A stretch of 64,000 nucleotides of DNA from Mycolicibacterium aubagnense. GTDB lineage: Bacteria > Actinomycetota > Actinomycetes > Mycobacteriales > Mycobacteriaceae. The stretch covers positions 1,736,001 through 1,800,000 of the forward strand of contig NZ_AP022577.1 in the NCBI RefSeq assembly GCF_010730955.1. Reading direction: 5' to 3'. Of this stretch, positions 60,879-64,000 are shown piece after piece (the first letter of the stretch is position 1; each line of letters starts with the position of its first letter). Under the pieces are notes generated by a model. That model had not been told where the DNA came from. It saw only the letters and a program-made list of their open reading frames with translations, and did no database searches. Position numbers and translations under genes: made by a program.

Positions 60879-63800
60879 GTGGCCCCGACCGACCCGATGG
60901 CCCGGTTCAGTGACCTGACCCGGGAGTGGTTCGCGGCTGCCTTCAGCACCCCCACCCCGGCGCAGGCTGAGGCCTGGCAGGCCATTGCCGACGGTCACAA
61001 CACGCTGGTCATCGCCCCCACGGGGTCCGGCAAGACGCTGGCGGCATTCCTGTGGGCCATCGACCAGCTGGCGCAGGAGCCCGCCGGCAAGGGCACCCGC
61101 GTGCTCTACGTATCACCGCTGAAGGCCCTCGCGGTCGACGTCGAACGCAACTTGTCCACGCCGCTCACCGGCATCACGCGGGTGGCCGAACGCCTGGGCG
61201 AGACGGCGCCGAAGATCACCGTCGGAGTGCGGTCCGGCGACACCTCACCGGCACAGCGCCGCCAATTGATCGCCACCCCGCCGGACATCTTGATCACCAC
61301 ACCCGAGTCGCTGTTCCTCATGCTGACCTCGGCCGCCCGGGAGACACTCGCCACGGTGCGGACCGTCATCGTCGACGAGGTGCACGCGGTCGCGGCCACC
61401 AAACGCGGTGCACACCTGGCACTTTCGCTGGAACGCCTGGACCAGTTGACCGCGGCGCCGGCCCAGCGGATCGGCCTGTCCGCGACCGTCAAGCCACCCG
61501 AGGAGGTGGCGCGCTTCCTGTCCGGAGCGGCCCCCACCACCATCGTCAAACCACCCGCGGCCAAGACCTTCGATCTGACCGTCGAGGTCCCGGTGCCCGA
61601 CATGGCCAATCTCGACGGCGGCACCATCTGGCCCGACGTCGAGGAACGCATCGTCGACCTGATCGAGTCGCACAATTCGTCGCTGGTGTTCGCCAATTCC
61701 CGGCGGCTGGCCGAACGGCTCACGGCCCGGCTCAACGAGATTCACGCGGCTCGCTCGGGTATCGAACTGGCCAACGAACGCAACCCGCAGATCGGTGGCG
61801 GCGCCCCCGCCACCATCATGGCCAGTGGCCAGACTTTCGGTGCACCGAGCCTGCTCGCCAAAGCCCACCACGGCTCGGTCAGCAAAGAGGCCCGCGCCCA
61901 GGTCGAAGACGACCTCAAGAGCGGACGGCTCAAAGCCGTGGTCGCCACGTCCAGCCTGGAACTCGGCATCGACATGGGCGCCGTCGATCTGGTCATCCAG
62001 GTCGAGGCGCCGCCGTCGGTCGCCAGCGGCCTGCAGCGCATCGGCCGCGCCGGGCACCAGGTCGGCGAGATCTCCGAGGGTGTGCTGCTGCCCAAACATC
62101 GCACCGACCTCATCGACTGCGCCGTCACTGTGCAGCGCATGCGCGCCGGCGAGATCGAAACCCTGCAGGTGCCGGCCAACCCACTCGACGTGCTGGCCCA
62201 GCACACCGTCGCGGCAGCCGCTCTCGAACCGCTCGATGCCGACCGTTGGTTCGACGCCGTCCGCCGCAGCGCGCCATTCGCCGCGCTGCCGCGCAGCGCG
62301 TTCGAAGCGACGCTGGACCTGCTGGCCGGCAAGTACCCGTCCACCGAATTCGCCGAGTTGCGGCCGCGGCTGGTCTACGACCGCGACCGCGGAACCCTGA
62401 CCGCCCGGCCCGGCGCGCAACGGCTGGCCGTCACCTCCGGCGGTGCCATCCCGGACCGCGGCATGTTCACCGTCTACCTGGCCACCGGTGACGAAAAGCC
62501 CTCTCGGGTGGGCGAACTCGATGAGGAGATGGTCTACGAATCGCGACCTGGCGACGTCATCTCGCTCGGTGCCACCAGCTGGCGGATCACCGAGATCACC
62601 CATGACCGGGTGTTGGTCCTGCCCGCGCCGGGCCAGCCCGCTCGGTTGCCGTTCTGGCGGGGCGACGCCGTCGGCCGTCCCGCCGAACTGGGTGCGGCCA
62701 TCGGCGCCTTCACCGGAAAGCTCGCCGGACTGCCTCGCACCGAGTTCGACGAGTACTGCAGCACAATCGGTTTCAACGACTATGCCACCGACAACCTGTG
62801 GCAGCTGCTGGACGAGCAGCGGCAGGCCACCGGCACGGTGCCCACCGACACCACCTTCGTGGTGGAACGGTTCCGCGACGAGCTGGGCGACTGGCGGATT
62901 GTCCTGCACTCCCCCTACGGACTGCGGGTACACGGGCCGCTGGCGCTGGCTGTGGGCCGACGGATCATGGAGCGGTACGGCATCGACGAGAAGCCCACCG
63001 CGTCGGACGACGGTATCGTGCTGCGGCTGCCCGATACCGGGGAAAACCCGCCCGGCGCAGACATTTTCGTTTTTGACGCCGACGAAATCGAGACCATCGT
63101 GACGGCCGAGGTCGGCGGGTCGGCACTGTTCGCGTCGCGCTTCCGCGAATGCGCGGCACGGGCGCTGCTGCTGCCGCGGCGCCACCCCGGTAAGCGGTCG
63201 CCGTTGTGGCACCAACGGCAGCGCGCCGCGCAATTGCTCGACATCGCCCGCAAGTATCCGGATTTCCCGATCGTGCTCGAGACCGTGCGGGAGTGCCTGC
63301 AGGACGTCTACGACGTCCCGATGCTCATCGAGTTGATGCGGCGCGTCGCGCAACGGCGGATCCGGGTTCTCGACGTGCAGACCGCCACGCCGTCGCCGTT
63401 CGCCGCATCGCTACTGTTCGGTTACGTCGGCGCGTTCATGTACGAGGGCGACAGCCCGCTCGCGGAACGGCGCGCCGCCGCACTGTCGTTGGACGCCACC
63501 CTGCTCGCCGAGCTGCTGGGCCGGGTCGAACTCCGCGAACTGCTCGATCCCGACGTGGTGGCGTCGACCAGTCGGCAGCTGCAGCACCTGACCGAGGACC
63601 GGGCCGCCCGCGACGCCGAGGGCATCGCCGACCTCCTGCGGCTGCTCGGACCGCTGAGCACCCAGGAACTTCAGCAGCGGTGCACCGCAAGCGATGTCGA
63701 GGCGTGGTGCGAGACGCTACAGGCTGCCAAACGCGCGGTCCGGGTCACCTTCGCGGGGCAGGGTTGGTGGGCCGCGGTCGAAGACATGGGGCTGCTGCGC

Positions 63801-64000
63801 GACGGCCTCGGGGTCGCGGTGCCGGTCGGGGTACCGGCGAGTTTCACCGCGGTGGTGGCCGATCCGCTGGGCGAACTGCTCGGCCGTTACGCGAGGACCA
63901 ACGGGCCGTTCACGACCACCCAGGCGGCCGCCCGGTTCGGCCTGGGACATCGCGTGACCGCCGACGCCCTGAGTCGAATGGTGTTGGACGGCAAGCTCAT
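60879..64000 (+). CDS. lhr: ATP-dependent helicase Lhr, N-terminal part (cut by window edge)
   Basis: Large DNA repair helicase (superfamily 2, Lhr). GTG 60879 (VAPTDPMARFSDLTREW) or ATG 60897. At least 1,040 residues are visible, still open at 64000; mycobacterial Lhr is about 1,500. Motifs: Walker A APTGSGKT, DEVH box (VIVDEVHAV), GLSAT, SSLELGID and QRIGRAGHQ. The winged-helix and Lhr-core regions follow (LLFGYVGAFMYEGDSPLAERR). Unwinds 3'-tailed DNA and RNA:DNA hybrids in the characterised M. smegmatis enzyme. Confidence 0.95.
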   Translation, partial: MAPTDPMARFSDLTREWFAAAFSTPTPAQAEAWQAIADGHNTLVIAPTGSGKTLAAFLWAIDQLAQEPAGKGTRVLYVSPLKALAVDVERNLSTPLTGITRVAERLGETAPKITVGVRSGDTSPAQRRQLIATPPDILITTPESLFLMLTSAARETLATVRTVIVDEVHAVAATKRGAHLALSLERLDQLTAAPAQRIGLSATVKPPEEVARFLSGAAPTTIVKPPAAKTFDLTVEVPVPDMANLDGGTIWPDVEERIVDLIESHNSSLVFANSRRLAERLTARLNEIHAARSGIELANERNPQIGGGAPATIMASGQTFGAPSLLAKAHHGSVSKEARAQVEDDLKSGRLKAVVATSSLELGIDMGAVDLVIQVEAPPSVASGLQRIGRAGHQVGEISEGVLLPKHRTDLIDCAVTVQRMRAGEIETLQVPANPLDVLAQHTVAAAALEPLDADRWFDAVRRSAPFAALPRSAFEATLDLLAGKYPSTEFAELRPRLVYDRDRGTLTARPGAQRLAVTSGGAIPDRGMFTVYLATGDEKPSRVGELDEEMVYESRPGDVISLGATSWRITEITHDRVLVLPAPGQPARLPFWRGDAVGRPAELGAAIGAFTGKLAGLPRTEFDEYCSTIGFNDYATDNLWQLLDEQRQATGTVPTDTTFVVERFRDELGDWRIVLHSPYGLRVHGPLALAVGRRIMERYGIDEKPTASDDGIVLRLPDTGENPPGADIFVFDADEIETIVTAEVGGSALFASRFRECAARALLLPRRHPGKRSPLWHQRQRAAQLLDIARKYPDFPIVLETVRECLQDVYDVPMLIELMRRVAQRRIRVLDVQTATPSPFAASLLFGYVGAFMYEGDSPLAERRAAALSLDATLLAELLGRVELRELLDPDVVASTSRQLQHLTEDRAARDAEGIADLLRLLGPLSTQELQQRCTASDVEAWCETLQAAKRAVRVTFAGQGWWAAVEDMGLLRDGLGVAVPVGVPASFTAVVADPLGELLGRYARTNGPFTTTQAAARFGLGHRVTADALSRMVLDGKL

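Noticed and set aside
61245..63353. 702-codon minus-strand open frame opposite lhr
   Set aside because: No recognisable motif and antisense to helicase motifs that are unmistakable on the plus strand.

Overview
The window reads as chromosomal DNA of a mycobacterium, most likely a non-tuberculous, environmental (Mycolicibacterium-type) species. GC content and GC3 are high, GTG starts and 4-nt stop/start overlaps are common. The housekeeping order (wbbL, Lcp1/CpsA, TIGR03089, fadE25, purE, purK, gtrA, PH protein, birA, accD5, accE5, maf, sseA, sufE-like, accA3, lat, lrpA, DUF1338/hglS, pcd, lhr) is the order of M. tuberculosis Rv3265c to Rv3296. Species assignment and ortholog names come from remembered families and gene order; no search was run.

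Three large blocks interrupt that backbone. (1) 8.8-30.4 kb, between birA and accD5: a complete Wzx/Wzy-type exopolysaccharide locus. It has a polyprenyl-phosphate sugar-1-phosphate transferase, a flippase, a polymerase/ligase, two Wzz-like proteins (one fused to a BY-kinase-like domain), four glycosyltransferases, a secreted TIM-barrel glycosidase with LGFP-like repeats, an O-acyltransferase, a sialate-O-acetylesterase-like esterase, a LbH acyltransferase and two accessory genes. Four paralogous secretory lipases lie within it, three of them alternating with polysaccharide genes in a tightly coupled run. One lipase has lost its catalytic Ser and His. (2) 33.8-44.5 kb, between maf and sseA: a SigK/RskA operon (FAD oxidoreductase, DUF1365, cyclopropane-type methyltransferase, sigK, rskA, SDR) facing a convergent TIGR01777/SRPBCC pair. 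Both units carry a SigK-like promoter (CCATCC-N15-CCGAAT type). Beyond them are a triple-DUF4333 lipid-anchored or membrane protein gene and a nucleotide-sugar epimerase/dehydrogenase pair that may feed the polysaccharide locus. (3) 48.7-51.3 kb, between accA3 and lat: a small accessory set (hypotheticals, an ArsR/SRPBCC pair with twin operators, a membrane-anchored Mrr-like protein) where M. tuberculosis has sigF-rsbW-usfY.

The acyl-CoA carboxylase genes accD5-accE5 and accA3, 15 kb apart, share an identical 15-nt upstream element, which suggests a common regulator. Lat, the DUF1338 protein and Pcd form a lysine-to-2-oxoadipate-to-2-hydroxyglutarate catabolic module next to an Lrp-type regulator. 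Near the right end an IS256-family element (1,469 bp, 8-bp target duplication) splits an arylsulfotransferase lipoprotein gene that would otherwise be intact. The window ends inside lhr and begins inside wbbL. I saw no rRNA, tRNA or CRISPR array.
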